Assembly: GCA_021829055.1 (NCBI GenBank)
Contig: JAJZCS010000118.1
Coordinates: forward strand, 1 to 6,474
Direction of reading: 5' to 3'
From: Pseudomonadota bacterium
Lineage (GTDB): Bacteria; Pseudomonadota; Alphaproteobacteria; Acetobacterales; Acetobacteraceae
DNA: 6,474 bases
A program made the translations under genes and the position numbers. Under the pieces are notes generated by a model, which saw only the letters and a list, made by a program, of their open reading frames with translations, was not told the DNA's origin and made no database searches. Positions 1 through 6,474 of the stretch are shown in pieces. The stretch's first letter is position 1; every line of letters begins with the position of its first letter.

Positions 1-22
1 CTGCACCCAGAGCGGCGGGACA

Positions 23-2428
23 ATGAAATACACGAACCATATGGGCGAAGGCGCGCTGGGTGTATCGCCAAAGCTCTCCCATGTGCTCGCATCTGCATTG
101 GTTGTGGCGCTGTGCACGCCGGGCCTCGCTGCGGCACAGGCTGCGCAGAGTGCTGTGAAAAACGGTGGACAAGGCGTAAGCATCGAAACAGTCGTGGTCA
201 CCGCGGAGAAGCGCAAGGAAACCATCAGGGATGTCCCTGCGACTATCTCCGCGGTCACTGCCGCGCAACTACAAGCGACAGGGCCTGTGACCAGCACGGG
301 AGACCTGCTACAGAGCATACCAGGAGTACGGTTCAATGACCTGGAAAGTCCTAATCTTAGCGAGATTTCGATACGAGGGTCCGGTACGGAGAGGGCGACA
401 GGTGCTGACTCTGGGGTAGGCTTGTTTGTAAACGGAGCCTATGTCGGAAGTAGCACCCTCGGTGGTCGGAATTTCCATAATTTAGACTATTTCGATCTCA
501 AGCGGGTCGAAGTCCTGGAGGGACCCCAAGGCGCCCTGTACGGAAGAAATGCCGAGTACGGCGTGGTAAATATAGTACTTGCTAAGCCTGAATTCGATGA
601 TAGCGGAAGGGTTTCCGAAACCTATACTGCCGGATTGGATCAAAACCGAATTTCCTTGGTCTTGAACCAAAAGCTGAGTGACCACGTTGCCGTGCGCATT
701 GGCGGTCAGTCATTCGGCCAAAGTGGAGGATTCTATTACAATCCGGATTCCGGAAAATACTATGATCAGACCAACGGGTGGGTTGCGCGCGCTCAGGTAC
801 GCTACCGTCGTGGTCCCCTTGACGTAGACTTTCTGGTTGATGCGCAAAATCTGGATCTGCCAACCTTCGTCAACGACTACGTGGCACCACCGGGAGCCTT
901 TGCAACCTTGCCGCTGGGCTTTACAACGGCCCGTTTTATCGCTCCGCACGACGGCAAGGATAGCGTCAACCAGCAAGAGCATCGGGCCATGATTTTGGCC
1001 AGCTACCGCTTTTCTTGGGCGACGCTCACTTCGACAAGCATGGCGAGCGACTGGATTTCCACCCAAAACTATGCGCCTTCCGCAATAGACCTTGCCACGG
1101 AAGCGCAACTGCAGGCAAAAGGTGAAATCGGCGTATATCCGCTCGCGCAGGTTCGCACCGATGTACGGGACCGTACCTTGTACGAAGATCTGCACCTGGG
1201 TGGGTATGCCCTTAACAACCGGCTTTCCTGGTTGGTCGGAGGAGAGTTCCTTTATCAAAAGGACAAGTCCACAATTTCCTCAGCGACGTCGCCATGCCTG
1301 CTCAGGGTTGGGGCGGGGGTATGCGGAGGAACTCCTTCGACGCCGCTCTGCTACCTTCTCCTGCCAAGTTCAACTCCATGCCCGAAGCCGTTTCCTCTTG
1401 GGTTTGGTACGTATAGCGTGACCCCCCAACTCTACAGTTCGGAGGCTATTTATGGTGCGCTCACCTATAAACTTGGCGATGGCTTCAGCGTAGACGGTCA
1501 GTTTCGTTATTCTAACGATCACAAGAAGGCAACGCTAAGCGATTACAGGCTTTATACTACGGCGCTTGCAGAGCCCTCATCGAGCTACACTTTTGACGCG
1601 CAGCGACCCAATTATACCATCACTGTGAGCTATCTGGTTCCCCACTCTTGGCATGACTTGCTGTATGCGAAGATGGGAACTGGGTATCGCGCTGGTGGTG
1701 TCAATAACGGCTTTGCCATTGCAGGGGCGCCAGGCGCTAAGTTCCAGCCGACCTATGGCAACGAAGACACGACCAGCTATGAGGTTGGTGTTAAAGGAAA
1801 CCTGAAGTCCTGGGTATATTTTACGCTCGACGCCTATTATTCGCGAACCGGAAACGCCATTACCAGCGTCTCTGACGGCTGCACGATTCTCAACGCATGC
1901 AAGCAGGCGGGAATCTTGTTTAATATGAACGCTGGTACGGTGCATGCACGCGGCGTCGAGGCCTCAGTGGACACCAGGGTCTCGTTGTGGGGCGGTTCAT
2001 TGTCACTTGAGGCAAACGGCGCAAACCAGTCGGCGGACTACGTAGAGCTGCCGCCTGGGATTCCAGGTCTGCCATTGCTTGGCAGCTTGGTCGCGCAAAT
2101 ACCACATTGGACTGCTGCGTCGAACCTTGACTACGCTCATCCCCTGACGGACGATTCCGACGCCTTTTTCCATCTCGCATATCATGGGCAATGGGGAGGT
2201 GGGCAGGACACGGTTACGCAGGCCATTCCCTTCAACGAACTTTCGATTGTGAACAATTTCGACTTGCGTACCGGAGTTGATTATAAGCAGTTCGAACTGG
2301 CGTTCTTTGTGCAAAATCTCACGAATGAACAGGTGGCTCTGCTAAAGTTTCAATCTGGAGGCATTCCGTTAGCCACGCGATATAATGAACCGCGCACCTA
2401 TGGCGTTAACCTCGTCTATCGATGGTGA
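23..2428 (+). CDS. TonB-dependent outer-membrane receptor
   Basis: Predicted outer-membrane beta-barrel that takes up a ligand using energy passed from TonB-ExbB-ExbD. The 801-residue length fits the family. Residues 1-40 look like a long signal peptide with a hydrophobic stretch near 21-37 and likely cleavage after the AAAQA segment. A TonB-box-like ETVVVTAEKR lies at about 55-64. The plug domain follows (about 65-190) with VEVLEGPQGALYGRNAEYG (162-180) and VVNIVLAKP. Barrel motifs include GTGYRAGGVNNG (552-563), YEVGVKGNL (586-594) and a C-terminal strand ending YGVNLVYRW, with an aromatic last residue as expected for assembly by BAM. Four cysteines (425, 434, 443, 453) cluster in one predicted loop and two more lie at 620 and 626. 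The ATG at 23 has only a weak GGCGGGA upstream; ATG at 41 (Met7) is an alternative. The ligand is unknown; the form resembles receptors of sphingomonad-type catabolic loci rather than a recognised siderophore receptor. Confidence 0.95.
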   Translation: MKYTNHMGEGALGVSPKLSHVLASALVVALCTPGLAAAQAAQSAVKNGGQGVSIETVVVTAEKRKETIRDVPATISAVTAAQLQATGPVTSTGDLLQSIPGVRFNDLESPNLSEISIRGSGTERATGADSGVGLFVNGAYVGSSTLGGRNFHNLDYFDLKRVEVLEGPQGALYGRNAEYGVVNIVLAKPEFDDSGRVSETYTAGLDQNRISLVLNQKLSDHVAVRIGGQSFGQSGGFYYNPDSGKYYDQTNGWVARAQVRYRRGPLDVDFLVDAQNLDLPTFVNDYVAPPGAFATLPLGFTTARFIAPHDGKDSVNQQEHRAMILASYRFSWATLTSTSMASDWISTQNYAPSAIDLATEAQLQAKGEIGVYPLAQVRTDVRDRTLYEDLHLGGYALNNRLSWLVGGEFLYQKDKSTISSATSPCLLRVGAGVCGGTPSTPLCYLLLPSSTPCPKPFPLGFGTYSVTPQLYSSEAIYGALTYKLGDGFSVDGQFRYSNDHKKATLSDYRLYTTALAEPSSSYTFDAQRPNYTITVSYLVPHSWHDLLYAKMGTGYRAGGVNNGFAIAGAPGAKFQPTYGNEDTTSYEVGVKGNLKSWVYFTLDAYYSRTGNAITSVSDGCTILNACKQAGILFNMNAGTVHARGVEASVDTRVSLWGGSLSLEANGANQSADYVELPPGIPGLPLLGSLVAQIPHWTAASNLDYAHPLTDDSDAFFHLAYHGQWGGGQDTVTQAIPFNELSIVNNFDLRTGVDYKQFELAFFVQNLTNEQVALLKFQSGGIPLATRYNEPRTYGVNLVYRW

Positions 2429-2498
2429 GCTGTCGGAGCCGGAAAACACACTTGAATTGAGTTTGCGTCATTGCCGCGATTTTAAAACACCTGGCGCG

Positions 2499-2530
2499 AA
2501 GAGGCGGGCGAGCGGCGGCCGCCTCTTTAT
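2499..2530 (+). terminator. Stem-loop terminator after the receptor gene
   Basis: AAGAGGCGG (2499-2507) pairs perfectly with CCGCCTCTT (2519-2527), giving a 9-bp stem with an 11-base loop, followed by TAT. The T-run is short (three T at 2526-2528, partly inside the stem), so this is a moderate intrinsic terminator. Its position 70 bases past the receptor stop fits that role. It would separate receptor transcription from the downstream synthetase. Confidence 0.6.
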
Positions 2531-2696
2531 GCTCCCTGCTCGAGTCAACTTTATATCCGGGAGGAAAGCAGACGCGTCCAAAGCGTGACAAGGAGAAGCC
2601 AACACTCGTTTGGACTTCATTTCGTCCGCGCATGCAACGAGGTAGACGGCGGATCATTTTGGCGAATAGCTTGCGACAGCAACGAGGAGAGCGTCG

Positions 2697-2738
2697 ATGC
2701 CCGCGGCCGGCCCTCACGATAGCCAGGGAGGTTTCTGA
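2697..2738 (+). CDS. Possible 13-residue leader peptide, or tail of a lost gene
   Basis: ATG at 2697 opens a frame reading MPAAGPHDSQGGF and ending in TGA at 2736-2738, directly against the GTG start of the synthetase. A GAGGAGA element at 2684-2690 sits six bases before the ATG, which is ideal Shine-Dalgarno spacing. The frame is closed upstream by TAG at 2667-2669. The stop-start contact would allow translational coupling. Two readings are open: a genuine leader peptide, or the C-terminal scar of a former operon gene removed by deletion. The peptide has no attenuator-like run of one amino acid. A chance occurrence cannot be excluded. Confidence 0.3.
   Translation: MPAAGPHDSQGGF
2725..2732 (+). 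promoter_or_regulatory. Strong Shine-Dalgarno that fixes a GTG start
   Basis: AGGGAGGT lies six bases ahead of the GTG at 2739. The next in-frame ATG (2754, Met6) would be 21 bases from this site, so the GTG is the better start. Confidence 0.75.
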
Positions 2739-4346
2739 GTGATTGATGGAAGTATGCAGAGTTTTTCGTTGACGCTCGACAGGATCGTCGATCATGCGGC
2801 GAAGTGGTATTGTGATACCGAAGTAGTAACCGCAGGATCAGACGGTAATATTTCGCATGTCGGCTATGGCGAGCTTGCTAGCCGTGCCCGGCGCGTGTCG
2901 CGGGTTCTTGCTGATAAGGGCGTGGTCTTTGGTGAACGCGTCGCCACGCTGGCATGGAACACTCAGGCTCATCTCGAAGCTTGGTTTGCCATCGCAGGCA
3001 TGGGCGCTGTATGTCATACGCTTAATCCCCGGCTCACGGCCTCGCAGCTATCGTGGATGATCCGGCAGTCGGGGGCGCGCCTCTTGATCGTGAGCGCTGA
3101 CCTGCTGCCGCTTGCCGGGACCATCGTCGCGGAAGCGGCAGTGCTGAAGCACATCTTGGTGATTGACGGTGAAGCGGAAGGCGACCTTCCCGAGCAGGTT
3201 CAGCTTGAGCTGTTGTTACCGTTGCTTGAACAGGCCGATGATCAGTTTGTCTGGGGTGGATTTAGCGAAGAGGCTCCGAGCGGACTGTGCTTCACGTCTG
3301 GCTCTACCGGGGCGCCAAAAGGTGTGACTTATACGCATAGGGCGAGTTTTCTGCACACGTTGCGCCTGCTTCAGGCGGATTCGCTTGCGCTTAGAAGCGC
3401 GGATACCGTGCTGCCAGTTGTGCCAATGTTTCATGCCAACGCCTGGGGCTTGCCTTTTGCTGTTCCTGCGACTGGCGGCAGGCTGGTATTACCGGGGCGC
3501 CATACCGATGGTCTTAATCTGGCTCGATTGATCGCGGAGCAAAGCGTCACCGTGGCCGTTGGTGTGCCCACGGTTTGGCTCCGGCTCGCGGAAGATGTGA
3601 GCGCGGCGCGCATGAAGTTGCCAACGTTGCAACGAATTATTGTCGGCGGCGCTCCGATGCCGCCAGCACTGAAGGCGCGCCTGGAGAGCGAACTTGCGGT
3701 AACGGTGCAGACGACTTGGGGAATGACAGAGTTATCGCCGGTGGGGACAGTCGCGCCTCTGAGCGATATGGTGCGGCCGGCGGAGCTCTCGGGGCGTCCC
3801 GCGATCGGAGTAGATTTGATGCTCGCCGACGAGTTTGGCGTGCCACTTGCCCGGCAACGTGGTCAGGAGGGGCGGCTACATGTTCGGGGGGCCGCTGTGG
3901 TCGAGCGGTATTTTGGTCAGGACACCCCGGCGACAACGTCCGATGGCTGGTTTGACACCGGCGATCTTGCCCGCATCGATCTGCGCGGAAATCTCATGAT
4001 CACGGGACGGGCCAAGGATCTCATTAAGTCCGGTGGCGAGTGGATCAATCCGGCCGAAATCGAGGGGGTGATTAATGCACTGCCTCAGGTAGCTTTGGCT
4101 GCAGTGGTCGGCCGCAGCGACGAAAAATGGGGAGAGCGACCGGTTCTCATGGTTGAGCTTCGCGATGGGCAAGGGATCTCCGACGAAGAGCTGTTGGGCA
4201 CGCTGCGTGGGCGGGTCGCCGCATGGTGCATTCCGGATGCGGTTATTCGACTAGCGCGCATGCCCCTTGCTGGTACAGGCAAAATTGACAAGATGCAGCT
4301 GCGGGCAAATCATCGAGAGCTGATTGATACTGCCACGCGTACATGA
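2739..4346 (+). CDS. AMP-forming acyl-CoA synthetase (fatty-acyl-CoA ligase type)
   Basis: Predicted cytosolic enzyme that adenylates a carboxylic acid with ATP and transfers the acyl group to coenzyme A. The usual ANL-superfamily motifs are present in order: phosphate-binding loop [12 protein letters not shown] (185-196), [12 protein letters not shown] (229-240), the adenine-side [10 protein letters not shown] (325-334), [12 protein letters not shown] (403-414) with the ribose-binding Asp, hinge region [22 protein letters not shown] (421-442), and the C-terminal [10 protein letters not shown] with catalytic Lys515. The IKSGGEWI form and the HANAWGLPF motif are typical of medium- and long-chain fatty-acyl-CoA synthetases of the AlkK/FadD kind. 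The length of 535 residues is normal and no key residue is missing. The start is GTG. There is no signal peptide. Acid chain length or aromatic preference cannot be read from the sequence. Neighbouring receptor and hydrolase genes suggest a catabolic role. Confidence 0.93.
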   Translation: MIDGSMQSFSLTLDRIVDHAAKWYCDTEVVTAGSDGNISHVGYGELASRARRVSRVLADKGVVFGERVATLAWNTQAHLEAWFAIAGMGAVCHTLNPRLTASQLSWMIRQSGARLLIVSADLLPLAGTIVAEAAVLKHILVIDGEAEGDLPEQVQLELLLPLLEQADDQFVWGGFSEEAPSGLCFTSGSTGAPKGVTYTHRASFLHTLRLLQADSLALRSADTVLPVVPMFHANAWGLPFAVPATGGRLVLPGRHTDGLNLARLIAEQSVTVAVGVPTVWLRLAEDVSAARMKLPTLQRIIVGGAPMPPALKARLESELAVTVQTTWGMTELSPVGTVAPLSDMVRPAELSGRPAIGVDLMLADEFGVPLARQRGQEGRLHVRGAAVVERYFGQDTPATTSDGWFDTGDLARIDLRGNLMITGRAKDLIKSGGEWINPAEIEGVINALPQVALAAVVGRSDEKWGERPVLMVELRDGQGISDEELLGTLRGRVAAWCIPDAVIRLARMPLAGTGKIDKMQLRANHRELIDTATRT

Positions 4347-4355
4347 CCTAGGAGA

Positions 4356-4370
4356 TCGGCATTGTGCCGA
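4356..4370 (+). other. Small hairpin just after the synthetase stop
   Basis: TCGGCA (4356-4361) pairs perfectly with TGCCGA (4365-4370) around a three-base loop, ten bases beyond the stop codon. No T-run follows; the next bases are ACGGGTAAACCC, which could form a second tiny hairpin. It may protect the transcript 3' end or be a weak terminator. Confidence 0.3.
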
Positions 4371-4501
4371 ACGGGTAAACCCTTCCGCGCAGGACACAAA
4401 CCGGCAATGCCAACAGGTCTGATAGAGAGTCTGGCGGATGGCGATGCCGTGTAGATCTGCGTTAGATTGGCGTCCCGGCTGGGCAGATGGACGCTGCAAT
4501 C

Positions 4502-4534
4502 ACGAAAATATTCTTATCGCGTTCAAGTTCTCCT
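4502..4534 (+). repeat. Inverted repeat, left copy
   Basis: Bases 4502-4521 (ACGAAAATATTCTTATCGCG) match the reverse complement of 6455-6474 exactly. Similarity continues to 4534 against 6443 with two mismatches and one single-base gap. The other end of the match is cut by the window edge, so the true length is unknown. The one-base gap breaks reading-frame agreement between the copies, so at least one is probably non-coding here. This copy lies in the spacer upstream of the serine hydrolase. Confidence 0.8.
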
Positions 4535-4540
4535 TATACA
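4511..4540 (+). promoter_or_regulatory. Weak promoter candidate for the serine hydrolase
   Basis: TATACA (4535-4540) resembles a -10 box and TTCTTA (4511-4516) is a poor -35 at 18 bases spacing. The stretch is locally AT-rich in a GC-rich region and sits about 100 bases ahead of the start codon. The -35 part falls inside the inverted repeat. The match is weak and could be chance. Confidence 0.2.
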
Positions 4541-4636
4541 CTTTCAAAGCGTCGCGCGGACGGGACACGGATCCAAGCCAAATGAGCTTGTAGCTGGAAG
4601 CGAAAGTCGGACCACACATACGGGAAAGCAAGGCTG

Positions 4637-5857
4637 ATGAAGAATTCCAGAAACTACGGCTTTGACGCGGGCAACCTTAATCGGGTTGATAGGTTTCTTA
4701 CGGAAAGATATCTCGACACGGGTATACTGCCCAACGCTCAAATTCTTATCAGCCGCGACGGCGAGATCGTTCATTTTAGTAGCAAGGGCAAGGCGCAGGA
4801 GGAATCCGCGAGATCGATTGATGAGGGATCGATATTCCGTATTGCCAGCATGACGAAGCCAATTACCTCGGTGGGATTTATGATGCTGGTGGAGGAAGGA
4901 AAGGTAGCGCTCGACACGCCAGTCCAAGATGTGTTGCCGGAATTCGGGCACATCGGGGTTTATGCTGGCGGAGGCGGTGATGTCGGATTCATGACCCGGC
5001 CAACGGCCGAGCCGATGCGAATGCTCGATCTACTGCGTCATACTTCTGGGCTGACATATGGCTTCCAAAATCGCAGCAATGTGGATGCGGCGTATAGAGC
5101 GAGCAAGATCGAGGACTGGCATGGCGTCAATGATCTCGATGGATTTGTCCGTGCACTAGGACAGTTGCCGCTCGAATTCTCTCCCGGCGAAGCGTGGAAC
5201 TATTCGGTTTCAACGGATGTATTGGGTGCTGTGATCCAGCGTATCTCGGGGCAGTCACTCGATCGATATTTGGCAGAACGAATTTTCTCGCCACTCGGAA
5301 TGGCCGACACGGGTTTCGTCGTGTCTGCTGATAAGATTGACCGTTTCACGGATTGTTTTTTGTGGGCCGGACCCGACAAAGGGCGGCAGATGTACGATCG
5401 CGCGATGCAAAGCGCATGGGCCCGCATGCCTAAGCTGCTTTCAGGCGGAGGTGGACTGGTGTCTACGGCACTGGACTATCACCGCTTTTGCTTGATGTGC
5501 GAGAACAATGGTGAACTTGGCGGTGTGCGTTTGCTGGGTCGTAAGACGCTCGAGCTGATGCGGTCAAACCATTTGCCGGGGAGGTCTGATCTGTCGAGCC
5601 TGTCCCGCTCGCTTTTCAGCGAAACGCAGAATAGCGGAATCGGCTTTGGTCTTGGCTTTGCGGTTACGGAAAGTCCTGCCAAGGCAATGATTTTGGGGTC
5701 GCCTGGCGAATATTATTGGGGCGGCATGTTTTCGACGTCGTTCTTTATTGACCCAGTAGAAAGGCTACATGTGGTCTTCATGACGCAACTCAGCCCTTCC
5801 TGGATTTATCCCATTCGTCGGCAACTGAAAAATTTGATCTACGCGTCACTGATCTGA
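4637..5857 (+). CDS. Serine hydrolase, beta-lactamase/EstB-type esterase family
   Basis: Predicted esterase or amidase of the class C beta-lactamase / DD-peptidase fold. The nucleophile motif is S71-M-T-K74 within FRIASMTKP. The second motif is Y189-S-V in GEAWNYSVSTDVLG. The third is a WGG (361-363) in GEYYWGGMFSTSFFIDP in place of the KTG of true beta-lactamases. HTSGLTYG (136-142 region) and FSPLGMADTGF (217-227) are further family hallmarks. At 406 residues it has normal length and is intact. No signal peptide is visible at the N-terminus (MKNSRNYGFDAGNLNR), so a cytosolic site is likely, unlike resistance beta-lactamases. A purine-rich GGGAAAGCAAGG lies 5-15 bases before the ATG. The gene stands 290 bases after the synthetase on the same strand, which suggests it prepares an acid for, or acts beside, CoA activation. 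The substrate is unknown. Confidence 0.92.
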   Translation: MKNSRNYGFDAGNLNRVDRFLTERYLDTGILPNAQILISRDGEIVHFSSKGKAQEESARSIDEGSIFRIASMTKPITSVGFMMLVEEGKVALDTPVQDVLPEFGHIGVYAGGGGDVGFMTRPTAEPMRMLDLLRHTSGLTYGFQNRSNVDAAYRASKIEDWHGVNDLDGFVRALGQLPLEFSPGEAWNYSVSTDVLGAVIQRISGQSLDRYLAERIFSPLGMADTGFVVSADKIDRFTDCFLWAGPDKGRQMYDRAMQSAWARMPKLLSGGGGLVSTALDYHRFCLMCENNGELGGVRLLGRKTLELMRSNHLPGRSDLSSLSRSLFSETQNSGIGFGLGFAVTESPAKAMILGSPGEYYWGGMFSTSFFIDPVERLHVVFMTQLSPSWIYPIRRQLKNLIYASLI

Positions 5858-5872
5858 TGCCGGTTGGCATTA
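5855..5872 (+). terminator. Possible weak terminator over the hydrolase stop
   Basis: TGATGCC (5855-5861) can pair with GGCATTA (5866-5872) through seven pairs including one G-U, with a GGTT loop. The stem includes the TGA stop codon. No T-run follows, so intrinsic termination would be poor. Confidence 0.25.
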
Positions 5873-6240
5873 TAGCGGGCGATCGATCTTGTCTGTGCGT
5901 TCATGCCTGTAATGATGAGGGTGAAGTTGGTTTGGCCGGTAGCGGAGGAGAAGCCGTCACCGACGGCAGAGTGGCTCCGCTCATGTTGGAAGGCGTCATG
6001 GACGGGGAGACTGGCGGTAACCGAGGTTAGCTTTGCGGGTAGGGCAATGCTTGGCCAAGGCGACATGAAGACTACGGTGCAAAGGGGACAGACGAAGGTA
6101 CACTGCAACCTCTGGGCTATCTCTGTCGGGCCGCGATGACGTGAGACGGTGCTGCATCAAGTGGCCGTGTAGCACTGTGGTTGGTACGGATGGGCAATGC
6201 GCGTGGGGCTGCGGATGACGCTTGTAAACGGCTGCACCGC

Positions 6241-6260
6241 GCCCGCGCCTGAGCGCGGGC
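6241..6260. other. GC-rich stem-loop
   Basis: GCCCGCGC (6241-6248) and GCGCGGGC (6253-6260) pair perfectly around CTGA, giving an 8-bp all-GC stem. It lies downstream of both the + strand hydrolase and the - strand partial frame, where transcripts from the two sides would converge. No T-run follows on either strand. Confidence 0.5.
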
Positions 6261-6270
6261 TGGGGCTTGG

Positions 6271-6319
6271 CTCTCCCGGAGGCCCCCCGTGCAGGGGCGC
6301 CGGGGGGGCAGGCTGAGAG
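6271..6319. other. Larger GC-rich stem-loop beside the - strand stop
   Basis: CCCCCCG (6283-6289) pairs with CGGGGGG (6301-6307), and the outer CTCTC (6271-6275) can pair with GAGAG (6315-6319), with unpaired bases between. It begins eight bases past the stop codon of the - strand frame. It may end or stabilise that transcript, though no T-run is present. Confidence 0.4.
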
Positions 6320-6326
6320 ATACCTT

Positions 6327-6474
6327 CTAGCGCGCCATCCGGCTGGCGTGGGCGGATTGCGGATTGGAGAGCAGGCGCTGGGTGAGTTCTTCGAGGTGGT
6401 GGGTAAGGACCGGTACGCTGTCCTGGTGCTGATCGAGGAACGAGGTGAACTGATCGCGATAAGAATATTTTCGT
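6327..6474 (-). CDS. Partial frame of unknown function, C-terminal 48 residues
   Basis: On the - strand an open frame enters from the right edge and stops at TAG (complement of 6327-6329). It begins RKYSYRDQFTSF, continues through a predicted helix VLTHHLEELTQRLLSN and ends AHASRMAR. I do not recognise the family. The helical, charged composition and the stem-loops directly after the stop argue for a real gene tail, but 48 codons in GC-rich DNA can stay open by chance. Its first residues lie in the inverted repeat shared with 4502-4521. Confidence 0.45.
   Translation of the reverse strand, partial: RKYSYRDQFTSFLDQHQDSVPVLTHHLEELTQRLLSNPQSAHASRMAR
6443..6474 (-). repeat. Inverted repeat, right copy, cut by window end
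   Basis: The reverse complement of 6455-6474 is identical to 4502-4521, and 6443-6454 continues the match imperfectly (two mismatches, one gap). The identity reaches the last base of the window, so the repeat probably continues beyond it or the sequence ends here because of it. Confidence 0.8.

Larger units (their letters stand above)
2429..2738. other. Intergenic spacer between receptor and acyl-CoA synthetase
   Basis: This 310-base gap holds no full-size gene. It contains a stem-loop terminator at 2499-2527, a 13-codon frame at 2697-2738 with its own Shine-Dalgarno, and the ribosome site of the synthetase at 2725-2732. An AT-rich TTATAT at 2551-2556 could serve as a -10 element, but no good -35 lies at the right distance, so no promoter is called. 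The terminator implies that the synthetase has its own promoter somewhere between about 2530 and 2690. Confidence 0.7.
5858..6326. other. Unassigned 469-base region
   Basis: No gene is supported here. Two frames of similar size lie antisense to each other: 5903-6139 on + (78 codons) and 5839-6108 on - (89 codons, running into the hydrolase 3' end). Neither has a recognisable domain or a strong Shine-Dalgarno, and both could be chance. From about 6200 the sequence becomes very GC-rich and forms two stem-loops. The segment near 6077-6095 (GCAAAGGGGACAGACGAAG) resembles sequence often seen near insertion-sequence ends, but I find no matching inverted partner. The region may be the decayed remains of a mobile element. 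Confidence 0.4.

Noticed and set aside
710..1258. Long 182-codon - strand frame inside the receptor gene.
   Set aside because: It is antisense to a receptor with clear family motifs throughout; the frame is a codon-bias shadow.
2577..2614. TCCAAA (2577-2582) and TTTGGA (2609-2614) as a possible operator palindrome ahead of the synthetase.
   Set aside because: Arms of only six bases with a 26-base spacer are expected by chance, and no regulator gene is nearby.
4458..4636. Frame running through the left repeat copy and ending just before the hydrolase start.
   Set aside because: It shares only RKYSYR with the right-edge frame, then a one-base gap shifts it; the rest has no protein-like motif and no start with a ribosome site.
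5839..6108. 89-codon - strand frame overlapping the hydrolase 3' end.
   Set aside because: It overlaps an established gene, has no recognised motif and no convincing ribosome site.
5903..6139. 78-codon + strand frame downstream of the hydrolase.
   Set aside because: There is no clear Shine-Dalgarno and no recognisable domain, and the opposite strand is equally open. It is mentioned within the unassigned region instead of being called a gene.
6289..6360. Resemblance to a TPP riboswitch: GGGGCGCC, a G-run, then GGCTGAGAGATACC on the + strand.
   Set aside because: The 5' half resembles the thi-box, but the essential GAACCTGATC segment and the 3' AGCGTAGGGA block are absent. The 3' part overlaps a - strand frame, and no + strand thiamin gene follows within the window.
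1..6474. CRISPR arrays, tRNA or rRNA genes, and phage attachment sites.
   Set aside because: No regularly spaced direct repeats, cloverleaf or rRNA-like segments were seen on either strand.

Overview
The window carries three complete genes, all on the + strand: an 801-residue TonB-dependent outer-membrane receptor, a 535-residue acyl-CoA synthetase of the AMP-forming (ANL) superfamily, and a 406-residue serine hydrolase of the beta-lactamase/esterase-EstB fold. A possible fourth gene enters from the right edge on the - strand and is seen only as 48 C-terminal residues. The host is a Gram-negative bacterium, because a TonB-dependent receptor needs an outer membrane. The style of the receptor (VVVTAEKRKE box, YGRNA plug motif, GYRAGGVNNG strand) and of the hydrolase is typical of Sphingomonadales or related Proteobacteria. 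That placement rests on remembered family style, not on a search.

Layout: 1-22 is leader sequence with a weak ribosome site. 23-2428 is the receptor. 2429-2738 is a 310-base spacer holding a convincing stem-loop terminator (2499-2527) and, at its far end, a tiny 13-codon frame whose stop abuts the next start. 2739-4346 is the acyl-CoA synthetase, starting at GTG behind a near-perfect Shine-Dalgarno. 4347-4636 is a 290-base spacer with a small hairpin, one copy of a roughly 33-base inverted repeat and a weak promoter candidate. 4637-5857 is the serine hydrolase. 5858-6326 has no gene I can defend and ends in two very GC-rich stem-loops. 6327-6474 is the partial - strand frame, and its last 20 bases are the second copy of the inverted repeat.

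How the genes may work together (inference): the receptor imports a substrate across the outer membrane, the cytosolic serine hydrolase cleaves an ester or amide (or acts on a CoA-linked intermediate), and the synthetase activates the released carboxylic acid as its CoA thioester for beta-oxidation-like breakdown. The spacers are long and a terminator follows the receptor, so this is a co-oriented neighbourhood rather than a tight operon. No substrate can be named from sequence alone.

The least explained part is the right side. A 20-base perfect inverted match (4502-4521 against 6455-6474), with imperfect similarity continuing inward, brackets the hydrolase gene and runs off the window edge. 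It could be remnants of a duplicated or mobile sequence, or an assembly-end effect.
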